64,000 bases of DNA from JALYXV01 sp963791545 (GTDB lineage: Bacteria; Actinomycetota; Acidimicrobiia; Acidimicrobiales; Palsa-688): the NCBI GenBank assembly GCA_963791545.1, contig CAWBSR010000017.1, positions 310,001-374,000 on the forward strand, read 5' to 3'. Both the position numbers and the translations under genes were made by a program. Positions 28,473 through 36,336 of the stretch are shown in pieces. How positions within the stretch are numbered: position 1 is the stretch's first letter; the number at the start of each line of letters is the position of its first letter. Below the pieces are notes generated by a model. The model was not told the DNA's origin and did not search any database. It saw nothing but the letters and a program-made list of their open reading frames with translations.

Positions 28473-28942
28473 CGCTCACTTCTCGGGGGCCGCCTGGCCC
28501 TCTAACCGGCTGCCGCCCTTCGGGTTGGCCTACGAACGATCTGCCGGCCGCCCCCGAGCCTTTCAACCGATCTGCTGGCGTTGACCTAATAAGAGTCTGC
28601 CCTCATCAAGTGGCCCGTCCCTGTCTTGTCCCTCATCCAGCACCTCCCACCAGCCGCGACCCTCCAGCACAGCCGTCGCCCACAACTGCCAAAAGGACAC
28701 CGCTCGCTATGCCTCGCGTCCAAACTCCCAACAGCACGACCACCCCGCCACGACGTCAAGCAAATCGTCTACATCGTCAACGGACTCGAGACGCTCCTCG
28801 TCAACGGCGACGACGAACTGGCCAGGTGCGTCACCGAAATCCTCACCCCCCAAGCCAGCACCGAATCGCTGGCCGACCCCGTCAGCGCGATCCACCGAGT
28901 TCTCCGTCGGCGACTAACACTCAGTCCTACGACCCCCCGTCG
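28473..28942. other. long 3' region of IS110 copy 1
   Basis: About 470 bp after the transposase stop, identical in copy 2. One plus frame (ORF from 28626) reads KQIVYIVNGLETLL and DDELARCVTEIL, which looks protein-like but has no recognised family, and its end is set by the IS256 junction. Otherwise this region is a candidate for the structured guide (bridge) RNA that IS110-family elements encode in a non-coding end; the 270-bp left end is the other candidate. Confidence 0.4.
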
Positions 28943-28950
28943 CCAACCAT

Positions 28951-30372
28951 GGGACTGTCGCAAAAACGGTGTAACCGGTCCTGATCATTGATAGGATTCT
29001 CGGTTACTTCGCTGCAGGCATTATACGGTTTGGGAATGCGATTGTAAAGGCATTCAAAGCGGGCTTCCACCGGTTCGTCCAACGCTGGCGGCCCTTCCCA
29101 GTCGGATCCAAACTCATCACCGCCAGGTATACACACTTCATGGCCGCCTGCTCGGTCGGGAAATGACCCCGAGCCTTGACCGCCTTACGGATACGGGCAT
29201 TGATGCTCTCAATAGCGTTCGTGGTGTAAATGACGGTGCGGATCTCCGGGTCGAAGCTGAGGAACGGCACGAACTCCGCCCAAGCGTGCTCCCACAGCGC
29301 CACGATGGCCGGGTAGCGGGACTCCCAGCGCCCCGAGAACTCGGCGAAGCGGTCCAAGGCCGCCGCCTCGGTGGCCGCGGTGTAGATGGGCTTGAGGTCC
29401 TTGGCGATCGCCGGCCAGTCCTTGCGCGACGCGTAGCGGAACGAATTCCTGAGTAGGTGGACGACACAGGTCTGCACGATCGCCTGGGGCCACACCGAGC
29501 TCACCGCGTCGGCGAGGCCGGTCAGGCCGTCGCACACCACGATGCAGGTGTCCTTGGTGCCCCGGTTCTTGACCTCGGTCAACACGTGATGCCAGTACTT
29601 GGCGCCCTCGCCGCCGTCGCCGGCCCACAAGCCCAAGATGTCCCGGGTGCCGTCCACGGTCACCCCCACCGCCACGTAGATAGGCCTATTCGCCACTTGG
29701 CCCTCACGGATCTTGACCACGATGGCGTCAATAAAGATGACCGGGTACACCGGGTCGAGGGGGCGGTTCTGCCACTCGCTCATCCCCTCCAACACCCGAT
29801 CGGTGATGCGGGTGATCGTCTCCTTCGACACCTGGGCCCCGTAGATCTCGCCCAGATGGGCGCAGATCTCCCCGTGGGTGAGACCCTTGGCCGACAAGGA
29901 GCACACCAGCGCGTCGACGCCGTTCAATCGTCGGCGGCGCTTGGGGACGATCACCGGCTCGAACGTGCCGGCACGGTCCCGGGGCACCTCGAGCACGACC
30001 GGGCCGATCTCGGTCAGCACCGTCTTGGTCCGCGTCCCGTTGCGCGAGTTCCCCGAATGATGCCCGGCCGGTTCATAGGGCTCGTAGCCGACATGCTCGG
30101 TCAGCTCCGCCGCCAACGCCGACTCCAGCACCGTCTTGGTCAACCCGGCCAACAGGCCGCCCGGGCCCACCAGCGACACCCCCTGCTCGCAGGCCCGGTC
30201 CATCAACTGCACCGCCAGCTGCTCCAACGACGGCGGCCGCTCAACCAGCTCGGATCCACCAGCTGCCGTCGGGCTGCTCGTAGCCTCAATCGTGTCGGTC
30301 ACTACAACTCCTTTCCGGCCAGGTCTCACCCCAGCCTGCCAGAGGTAGTTACACCGATGTTGTTACAGACCC
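28951..30372 (-). mobile_element. IS256-family element with 8-bp target duplication
   Basis: Element of 1422 bp. Imperfect terminal inverted repeats: left GGGACTGTCGCAAAAACGG then TGTAAC; right, complemented, GGGTCTGTAACAACATCGG then TGTAAC. The 8-bp duplication CCAACCAT flanks both sides (28943-28950 and 30373-30380). It inserted into the right end of IS110 copy 1, since the sequence on both sides joins into the uninterrupted copy 2. Confidence 0.95.
29004..30329 (-). CDS. IS256-family (Mutator-type) transposase
   Basis: Intact DDE transposase of 441 residues. N-terminal region ELTEHVGYEPYEPAGHHSGNSRNG, given here only as a landmark, ends in VLEVPRDRAGTFEP. The catalytic domain has the first Asp in VIFIDAIVVKIREG, the second in CIVVCDGLTGL, and the C-terminal Glu region in YTTNAIESINARIRK. 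The length matches the family (about 400-440). Start at 30329 in VVTDTIEATSS context is a GTG/ATG choice. It is the only transposase in the window that appears fully functional. Confidence 0.93.
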   Translation of the reverse strand: MRPGRKGVVVTDTIEATSSPTAAGGSELVERPPSLEQLAVQLMDRACEQGVSLVGPGGLLAGLTKTVLESALAAELTEHVGYEPYEPAGHHSGNSRNGTRTKTVLTEIGPVVLEVPRDRAGTFEPVIVPKRRRRLNGVDALVCSLSAKGLTHGEICAHLGEIYGAQVSKETITRITDRVLEGMSEWQNRPLDPVYPVIFIDAIVVKIREGQVANRPIYVAVGVTVDGTRDILGLWAGDGGEGAKYWHHVLTEVKNRGTKDTCIVVCDGLTGLADAVSSVWPQAIVQTCVVHLLRNSFRYASRKDWPAIAKDLKPIYTAATEAAALDRFAEFSGRWESRYPAIVALWEHAWAEFVPFLSFDPEIRTVIYTTNAIESINARIRKAVKARGHFPTEQAAMKCVYLAVMSLDPTGKGRQRWTNRWKPALNAFTIAFPNRIMPAAK

Positions 30373-30636
30373 CCAACCATCCAAAACAATCCGCAATTAG
30401 GCCTTGACAACCATAGGAGTATCGTTCCTTACGCGCCGCCCGTGTCGGATCCGGAGCCGGCTGTTCCTCCGGTTGTGCAGATGGGTCCCGCCGGTGGGGA
30501 GTCGGGAGGTTTTCGGATCATGAAGGGCTGTCATAGGCGGGAGCACCGTGGTCGTGGTCCTCTGTCGGGGGTTCGACCAGGGCCGTGGTTGTTGTGGCTC
30601 GGTTCGGTGGGGCGGCTGCGGTGAGATGATGGCGCG

Positions 30637-31989
30637 GTGGACGGCGCCAGGGATCGCTTTGAGGAGGCGTACCACGAGCGTGGCGAAGGGGCGGCACCGC
30701 CACCGCTTTCGGCGCCGAGCCACGGTGGCTTCGCGTTGCGAGGAAGCGTGCTGACGCCGGACAGGGAACTACCCCGCGGGTTTGTGTCGGTGAACCCCGA
30801 CGGTCGGATCGGGGCGGTCGGCCACCGCCGGCCGGAGTCGGTCCCGGTGGTCGACACCGACGGGGTGATCCTGCCCGGGCTGATCGATCTGCACGGCCAC
30901 CCCGATTTCAACGTCTTCGCCCCGTGGGAGCCGCCGAGCACGTTCGCCAACCGCTACCAGTGGCGGGCCAGTGACATCTACCGCCGGCTGATCCGCGACA
31001 CCCAGAACCGGCTGCTGGGCGCCCTGCCGCTTGGTACCCAGGAACGCTACGCCGAGGTCCGGGCCGTGGTGGGCGGGGTGACCGCCATCCAGGGGTCGAG
31101 CGGCCGTGAGGTCACCGACAGCCGCAGCTTGGTCCGCCACGTCGATCTGCCGATCTTCGGTGCCGCCCGGGCCCGGGCGTTGATCGACTTGCCGTTCCCC
31201 GCGACGCCCGCGGCCGACTATCTGAAGTCGATCGTCGCCCAGATCTCGGCGGGAGCTGTCGACGCCTTCTATCTTCACCTGGCTGAGGGCCGGCCCGACG
31301 ATCCTGTTTCGGCGGCGGAGTTCGACCGTCTGGTCTCGTTGGGGGCGCTCACCTCGGCCACGATCGTGATCCACGGCACCGGACTGAACCGGGGGCAGCT
31401 TGGGGAGATGGCAGCGGCGGGCGCCAAGTTGGTGTGGTCGCCCCAGTCGAACCTACGGCTGTACGGAGTGACGACCGCAGCCGCCCATGCCTTGTCGGTC
31501 GGCCTGCCGTTGGCCCTCGGCGCCGACTGGCTTCCCAGTGGCAGCCTCAGCCTCCTGGCGGAGCTGAAAGTGGCCCGGCGGGTGCTGGCCCAACAGGACC
31601 ACCCGGTCTCGGCGCAGGTATTGGTCGAGATGGTGACCTCGGGCGCCGCCGCTATCGCCGGCCTCGGCGACCAGCTCGGCTCAATCGAGCAGGGCCGCCC
31701 GGCCGACCTCGTCGTTCTCGAACGCCACCGCCAGGATCCGTGGCTCAATGTGGTCGAGGCCGAACCATCCTGGGTCGAGCTCGTCTGCGTCAACGGCGCC
31801 CCGGCTTACGGTCGGCCCGACTGGCTCGCCACCATCGACCGGGTCCGGCTGGAGCCAGGGACGGCGACGGGGCCCTCGCCGACGCCGGTCGTGGCCTGGG
31901 GGCGGCCGATGGTCCTGACCGCGCCCCTGACCGATCTCCGCACCTCCCTCATCGCCGAGTATCCCCAAATAGGACCCATCTTCGCCTGA
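30637..31989 (+). CDS. amidohydrolase-superfamily enzyme
   Basis: Metal-dependent hydrolase/deaminase of 450 residues. The metal motif is GVILPGLIDLHGHPDFN (H-x-H) near residue 87. Later likely ligands are HLAEG, VIHGTGLN and LGADWLPSGSLSL, the last carrying the catalytic Asp, as in deaminases such as the SsnA/MtaD branch. The C-terminus SIEQGRPADLVVLE is the return of the composite beta-sandwich domain. The substrate is unknown. It lies just right of the IS110 copy and is not clustered with a pathway. Confidence 0.82.
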   Translation: MDGARDRFEEAYHERGEGAAPPPLSAPSHGGFALRGSVLTPDRELPRGFVSVNPDGRIGAVGHRRPESVPVVDTDGVILPGLIDLHGHPDFNVFAPWEPPSTFANRYQWRASDIYRRLIRDTQNRLLGALPLGTQERYAEVRAVVGGVTAIQGSSGREVTDSRSLVRHVDLPIFGAARARALIDLPFPATPAADYLKSIVAQISAGAVDAFYLHLAEGRPDDPVSAAEFDRLVSLGALTSATIVIHGTGLNRGQLGEMAAAGAKLVWSPQSNLRLYGVTTAAAHALSVGLPLALGADWLPSGSLSLLAELKVARRVLAQQDHPVSAQVLVEMVTSGAAAIAGLGDQLGSIEQGRPADLVVLERHRQDPWLNVVEAEPSWVELVCVNGAPAYGRPDWLATIDRVRLEPGTATGPSPTPVVAWGRPMVLTAPLTDLRTSLIAEYPQIGPIFA

Positions 31990-32193
31990 CTAACCAACAC
32001 CAGACGGGGCGATACCGGACGTCGACCAGCCGAGTCATTACCGATCGGGGGAGTCGACATCTGAAAGACCATACGGGTAGAGTCCCCCACACAACTCGGT
32101 ATAACTGAAGATATCCTGGCTTCCTCGGTGGTGTCTCGTATAAAGACTAGGCGAACTATCGAACACCCGCGAAGAAGACTACAGTGAGTTGAC

Positions 32194-32412
32194 ATGGTAG
32201 GACACGGCAACGGCTCGATTATTGCGGCGGTCGTTGCGTTTGTTGCATTACTCATATTGAGCCTAGTGACGCTTGTTGTCGGATTTGTCAGCAATTCTCT
32301 CGTACCAATCTACATCTCTATCAGCTGCGGTGTTCTTGCCGCGATAGCGCTCGTCGTCCTCGTGGTGCGGTCGGTTTCGTATACCACTCGTCGCCACGGG
32401 CCAGCAGGGTGA
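32194..32412 (+). CDS. small two-TM membrane protein (72 aa), paralogue of 5327-5503
   Basis: Protein of 72 residues with two hydrophobic helices (AAVVAFVALLILSLVTLVV and LVPIYISISCGVLAAIALV), then a basic tail (TTRRHGPAG). The second helix region parallels the 58-residue backbone protein at 5327-5503. Upstream DNA is unusually AT-rich, with TATAAAG-like hexamers at about 32140. Function unknown. Confidence 0.6.
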   Translation: MVGHGNGSIIAAVVAFVALLILSLVTLVVGFVSNSLVPIYISISCGVLAAIALVVLVVRSVSYTTRRHGPAG

Positions 32413-32573
32413 CTAAAGACTGTCGACCGAAATGGGGGGCGATACCGGATGGTTAGGCTCGGACAGTCCGAGGAAGAAAATATGTCCGGGCAGGGCAGAA
32501 TCGCCCGTGGCAGCGACGGGAGGCATGGTCGGACCCCAAGGCCCTCGCTCCAACATTGATGTAGCGTTGCATC

Positions 32574-33291
32574 GTGAGTGAAGACGCCCAATCCTTGGAA
32601 GATCAAATCCGACACACAGTCATAATCAGAGCGGCTGAACTCAAAGCCAAGCGTGAAACCCAGGATGCGTCGGAGGCTGCTAGACAGAACGACGCGTGTC
32701 TCGCCGCCCTCCAAAGCGCGAAGAACGAGAGATGCGTTAACGAATATACAGCTGGCTATTTGTACTCTTGTCAGGGCGAAGGCGCGGGACGTTAGCGCAC
32801 TTCTTACGACGGATGGCATCCGACCGACGCACCGCGTCAAGGTCTGCGCCACTAGACAAGACGAGCGACGTTTGATTGACTTCTTGCATTTCGAACCTTC
32901 GCCACGCGTCTCAACCCGGACGACTCAATTCGTCCTCGTGTGGCTGCTGAGTTTACAACGTCGAAGTCGGACGGAGAACAGAGAGGTAAGCAAGGAGCTC
33001 TATCAGGATTTCTCGGTCTACTCGAAATCGGGTGTCGCCCTTGGCCTCAATGGCGACCTCATCTGGTACCGTGATTGCGATACAACTAGCGCTGGTCTGG
33101 TTGATCTGCAGCTGGAGCGCCTTCCTAGCGATAAAGAGATCGCCAGCTTCAATCGCATAGACTCGTCCGAACCGGAAATAGAGAAGCAGGCTGTTGTAAT
33201 GAAGTGGCAGGAGTGGTTGGTCGAGATTGCGGTGCTGTTGTCGACCGAACCACAGTATTGCGTCGCCGATGTGCCCATACCTCGGACATGA
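32574..33291 (+). other. low-GC orphan ORFs, possibly one frameshifted gene
   Basis: Two overlapping plus frames. GTG 32574-32795 (73 aa) begins SEDAQSLEDQIRHTVIIRA, a helical, charged, coiled-coil-like segment. The frame 32653-33291 continues past it with RLIDFLHFEPSPRV, VLVWLLSLQRR and YSKSGVALGLNGDLIWYRD. Joining them by one frameshift would give a protein of about 230 residues. Base composition is clearly lower in GC than the surroundings, suggesting a recent separate origin. No family is recognised. Confidence 0.3.
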
Positions 33292-33409
33292 GGCGTTCGT
33301 TCTTGGGAGCGGCCAACACATCCGCCCAGAAGTCAATCGAAGTCGTCGGCTGGTCGCGAGAGAGTACTGAGCCTTCGGCTGTCACTCGGCGAAGTAAGCG
33401 CTAGGGCTG

Positions 33410-33625
33410 ATGACGTTTATAGCAGCGCGGTGTGCGGCCTTCGAACTGCTCTCCAAGCACCGCTTCAAGAGCAAGGTCGAAGCCCGACGAGCCGTGGCTG
33501 GCTACATCGACCGCTACAACCGCACCCGCCGGCACAGCACCTGCGAAATGAAATCACCGATCCAGTTCGAAGCCATCTTGGCCGAGCGAGCGGCCCAGGC
33601 CGCCCGAGAAACCGAGGCGGCATGA
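33410..33625 (+). pseudogene. IS3-family transposase C-terminal remnant
   Basis: The frame reads SKVEARRAVAGYIDRYNRTRRHST and MKSPIQFEA, quoted in pieces, the end of the retroviral-type integrase core (E..R..I..YI..YN..R.HS.....SP..FE) of IS3-group OrfB. Only the last 65 residues remain, and no catalytic D,D or OrfA is found upstream. Confidence 0.82.
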
Positions 33626-34958
33626 AAACCGTCCCCCACAATGCCCTGCGGGGCGATGAAACCAGCCGAGTGGTATCACTACACCCGGCCGAGAGAAGCT
33701 GAACCAATCATCAGCAAGCCTCCACGGTTGGGGGGGAAGCCCAGAGGGCGAGGGTTCAGGAGATCTCGGGTTTGGTTGTGTTTGGCAGGCGGATGCGTTG
33801 ATGCCGCTACTCGTTTGACGGCTGCCGTGTCGGTGGGTGGACGGCATTGTGGTTGGCGAGCGGCCGGAGCGCGGTGGATTGGCGAGCCGCCACGATGTTG
33901 TACGCGAGTCAAGATCGCAGTTGTGCGAGGGCCAGCACGGCGACGCCCTTGCTCCTGAGCTGAGGTGTCGTACCCGGGTGAAGTCACTGAATGTCCCTGT
34001 CGCCCGTGACCATCCGGGATCTGGGGCGATCCCGCGACGTGCCGTGGCCGGTTTGGGGGTTGCCTCGTTCGCCGTGGAATGGCATGTTCCCTGGCCTCGA
34101 TGGGGTCCGAGTCGACGGGCTCGGTCCATGCGGTTAGGTGAGACAATGCGGCGGTTGGTGGCGGGGGGTAGCGGTGGGTGTACCTGGATACCTGATGGTG
34201 ATCGTGGCGGACGACAGATGTCGGAGTTCAGGTTCGTCGTGTTCTACCCTGCCAGCGGTGACCGGAGATCGGTGGCCGCTGGTTGTGGGGCCGGCGCGGC
34301 TCCTACCCGCGGGTCGCACCGTCAGTGACGACGGCGGGACCGTCCACCTCCACCGCCAGACCACTCGCGTGGCACCGTCGGCGGGAGTTTCGGCGATGAC
34401 CTTGTGCGCCGCGGCGCCGTGTCGCTGGGCGTCGACGTCGATCTCGACGTGGTGGGCGTCGACCGCGACCGGCTGTGCGGTTCATGCTGGCGGGTCGCCG
34501 AGGGCTGCCTTGAGCCCCCGGGGTGGCTGACGGCGAGGACCAGGTGGTGGCCTGGCTGGTCGAGACCGCTCTCAAGGGCGGCTCGGCCATGATCGACGAC
34601 GTCCCCTTCGGCCGGGTCCGTCCCCTTCGGCAGCGTGTCTGCCGTCAGATCAAGGCGACCATCGGCGGGACGGTGACGACCGCGTTGATCTCACCCACGA
34701 CGATCACGGTGTACTCGGCGTTAGTCGTCGACGCCAAGACCGAAGACCAGCAACACGAGGAGATGCGCGACGCCATGAAGCGCCTTTGGGCCGGCGAAGC
34801 AGGACTTCCACTCGGCCAACCGGACTGGCGGCGCAGCTGGTCACAAGTAGCCACGACCCCAGGCTCGTAGCCAAGTTGCGCCAGCTCGTCGCCCCCGGGC
34901 GTCACGATCCGATTGGTGTCCCCAAGGCGGCGTTCGGGGTCACGGGGGCCGGGATGGA
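33626..34958. other. decayed stretch without a supportable gene
   Basis: About 1.3 kb. Several frames of 60-160 residues overlap without family motifs. One (34523-34870) reads VVAWLVETALKGGSAMIDDV and TEDQQHEEMRDAMKRLWAGE and could be a small hypothetical gene, but nothing supports it over its neighbours. Short protein-like pieces (MSEFRFVVFY at 34218, then frame changes) suggest broken genes. Confidence 0.45.
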
Positions 34959-35456
34959 CTACGCCAGTTGACGGCGAAGGTCGAGAAGGTGGTGGCGTAC
35001 CTCGTGCACGGTGTGGACGGCCATCCACCGCAGGCACCGCTGGAACAGCTTGGGGTAGTTGTACATGACGGTGCGCTCCCAGTCCTCGGAACTGAGGCGG
35101 GAGAGGACGTTGGCGAACAGGTACGCCGCGTCGGTGAGCTGACGCACAACGTCGTCGGCGTCCTGCTCGGCATAGCCGTCGTGTTCGACGCGCTCGTCTC
35201 GTCCCATGGGGTCGAACGATGGTCGATCGATACGGCGAGCGGCCAGCACCCGCTCACGCTGCACGAGCAGCACGTCACGCAGGTGGCATCCGTACTCGAG
35301 GGGCGACCACGTTTGCGGCTGTCGCCTCGTCCGAAGATCGGCGTGGCCGTCGCTCAGCATGACGGCGAACTCACCAACACCCTCGACGATGGCCGGCCCG
35401 GCCCGAACTGCCTCCCCCAAGTCGTACTCGAAGCCGCACTCCTCGCACCGGTCCAC
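34959..35456 (-). CDS. DinB-like (four-helix) family protein
   Basis: Protein of 165 residues from GTG 35456. An N-terminal CEECGF pair of cysteines precedes a four-helix bundle with the DinB/mycothiol-transferase histidines: SPLEYGCHLRDVLLVQRER (first His, near 58) and HTVHEVRHHLLDLRR (near 150). These three His usually bind a divalent metal. In actinobacteria such proteins are often thiol-dependent S-transferases; here the thiol and substrate are unknown. The next gene on the same strand, upstream, is a methyltransferase. Confidence 0.8.
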   Translation of the reverse strand: MDRCEECGFEYDLGEAVRAGPAIVEGVGEFAVMLSDGHADLRTRRQPQTWSPLEYGCHLRDVLLVQRERVLAARRIDRPSFDPMGRDERVEHDGYAEQDADDVVRQLTDAAYLFANVLSRLSSEDWERTVMYNYPKLFQRCLRWMAVHTVHEVRHHLLDLRRQLA

Positions 35457-35543
35457 CTCGGCACGTTAGAGGGCCGACGTCGCCACGGTAGTGCTTTGAA
35501 CGGCGCAACACGCCACCCCGGCGTCAGGGCACGAGCGGGCCAC

Positions 35544-36272
35544 TCAGACCGCTCGTGCGACGTACTCGGCGAAAATGCCGTCGGCCGTGTATGTGGCGTC
35601 CTCGATCCGGAAGCCGCTCCGCTCCAGCATCGGCTCCAACAGCCACGTGAACGTCGAGTGCTCGTCACGGACGTGCTTCTCGAGGTCCGTGCGCACCCAC
35701 TCACCGTCGGTCGCCGCCTCGGCCGGTAGCGTCGTGCACCACTGCCCGATTCGCTGCTCGGCGTCGGGGGGGTCGAAGGAGTACACGACGTCCGACAGCC
35801 GCAGGACGCCACCACGGCTAAGGATCGTGCGCATCCGGTGCAACGCCAGTGCCTTCCAGAAGTCGGGGAGGTGATGCAGCGCCCACCGGGAGTAGACGAA
35901 GTCGGCCGCTGGTCCCCGGTGCTCGTAGGTCACGAAGCCAGCATGGACGATCTCGACGTTGGACAGCTCTGACGCGGTCAGCTTGGCGCGTAGTCGCTCG
36001 AGCATTAGGGGCGAGATGTCGACGGCGACGACTCGGGCGCAGGACGGGGCGACGGCAAGGGTGAACTGACCAGTGCCTGCTCCGAGGTCCAACACCTGCG
36101 ACCGGCCATCCAGCCCGAGCTCGACAAGCAGCGCCACCTCGCCGGCTGCGTCGGCGTCCTCCTTTTCGTCATAGCGGGCAACGTGGTCGACATCGAGGTT
36201 CTCCCGCCCTGCGCTGCTCACCTCGTCGAGCAACCAGCCGGGAGAAGGCGAGCGACGTGCAGCAGGGGCCAT
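35544..36272 (-). CDS. class I SAM-dependent methyltransferase
   Basis: Methyltransferase of 242 residues from ATG 36272 (an in-frame GTG lies at 36278). Motif I is VLDLGAGTGQFTLAVA, then VVAVDISPLMLERL, the post-motif is FVYSRWALHHLPD, and then RTILSRGGVLRLSDVVY. A trailing substrate domain includes YTADGIFAEYVARA. The start lies 10 bp from a heptanucleotide tandem repeat and about 65 bp from IS110 copy 2, so its promoter was probably altered by the insertion. Spacing to the DinB-like gene (87 bp) allows cotranscription. Confidence 0.83.
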   Translation of the reverse strand: MAPAARRSPSPGWLLDEVSSAGRENLDVDHVARYDEKEDADAAGEVALLVELGLDGRSQVLDLGAGTGQFTLAVAPSCARVVAVDISPLMLERLRAKLTASELSNVEIVHAGFVTYEHRGPAADFVYSRWALHHLPDFWKALALHRMRTILSRGGVLRLSDVVYSFDPPDAEQRIGQWCTTLPAEAATDGEWVRTDLEKHVRDEHSTFTWLLEPMLERSGFRIEDATYTADGIFAEYVARAV

Positions 36273-36281
36273 GCCCACAGC

Positions 36282-36315
36282 CTCGCACCTCGCACCTCGC
36301 ACCTCGCACCTCGCA
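36282..36315. repeat. CTCGCAC heptanucleotide tandem repeat
   Basis: Four perfect 7-bp units plus six bases of a fifth, immediately upstream of the methyltransferase start. The unit length is not a multiple of three, and the open frame runs through the repeat, so slippage could alter either promoter spacing or an upstream start. Confidence 0.85.
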
Positions 36316-36336
36316 AGCATCGTTTGGCACGTTCCC

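Larger units (their letters stand above)
27143..30427 (+). mobile_element. IS110-family element, copy 1, interrupted by an IS256-family element
   Basis: The IS sequence runs 27143-28950 and resumes at 30381-30427; between lies an IS256 element and one copy of its target duplication. Joined, it is 1855 bp and nearly identical to copy 2 (36337-38193). Ends were set by where the two copies' flanks diverge. There are no terminal inverted repeats, as usual for IS110. The left end starts GGCAGGGAGG and the right end finishes TTGACAACCATAGGAG plus 10 nt. Confidence 0.9.

Noticed and set aside
32006..32452. Integron-type attC sites (GTTAGGC beside one motif)
   Set aside because: Only one copy has a GTTRRRY-like core, no paired inner sites and no integron integrase were found.
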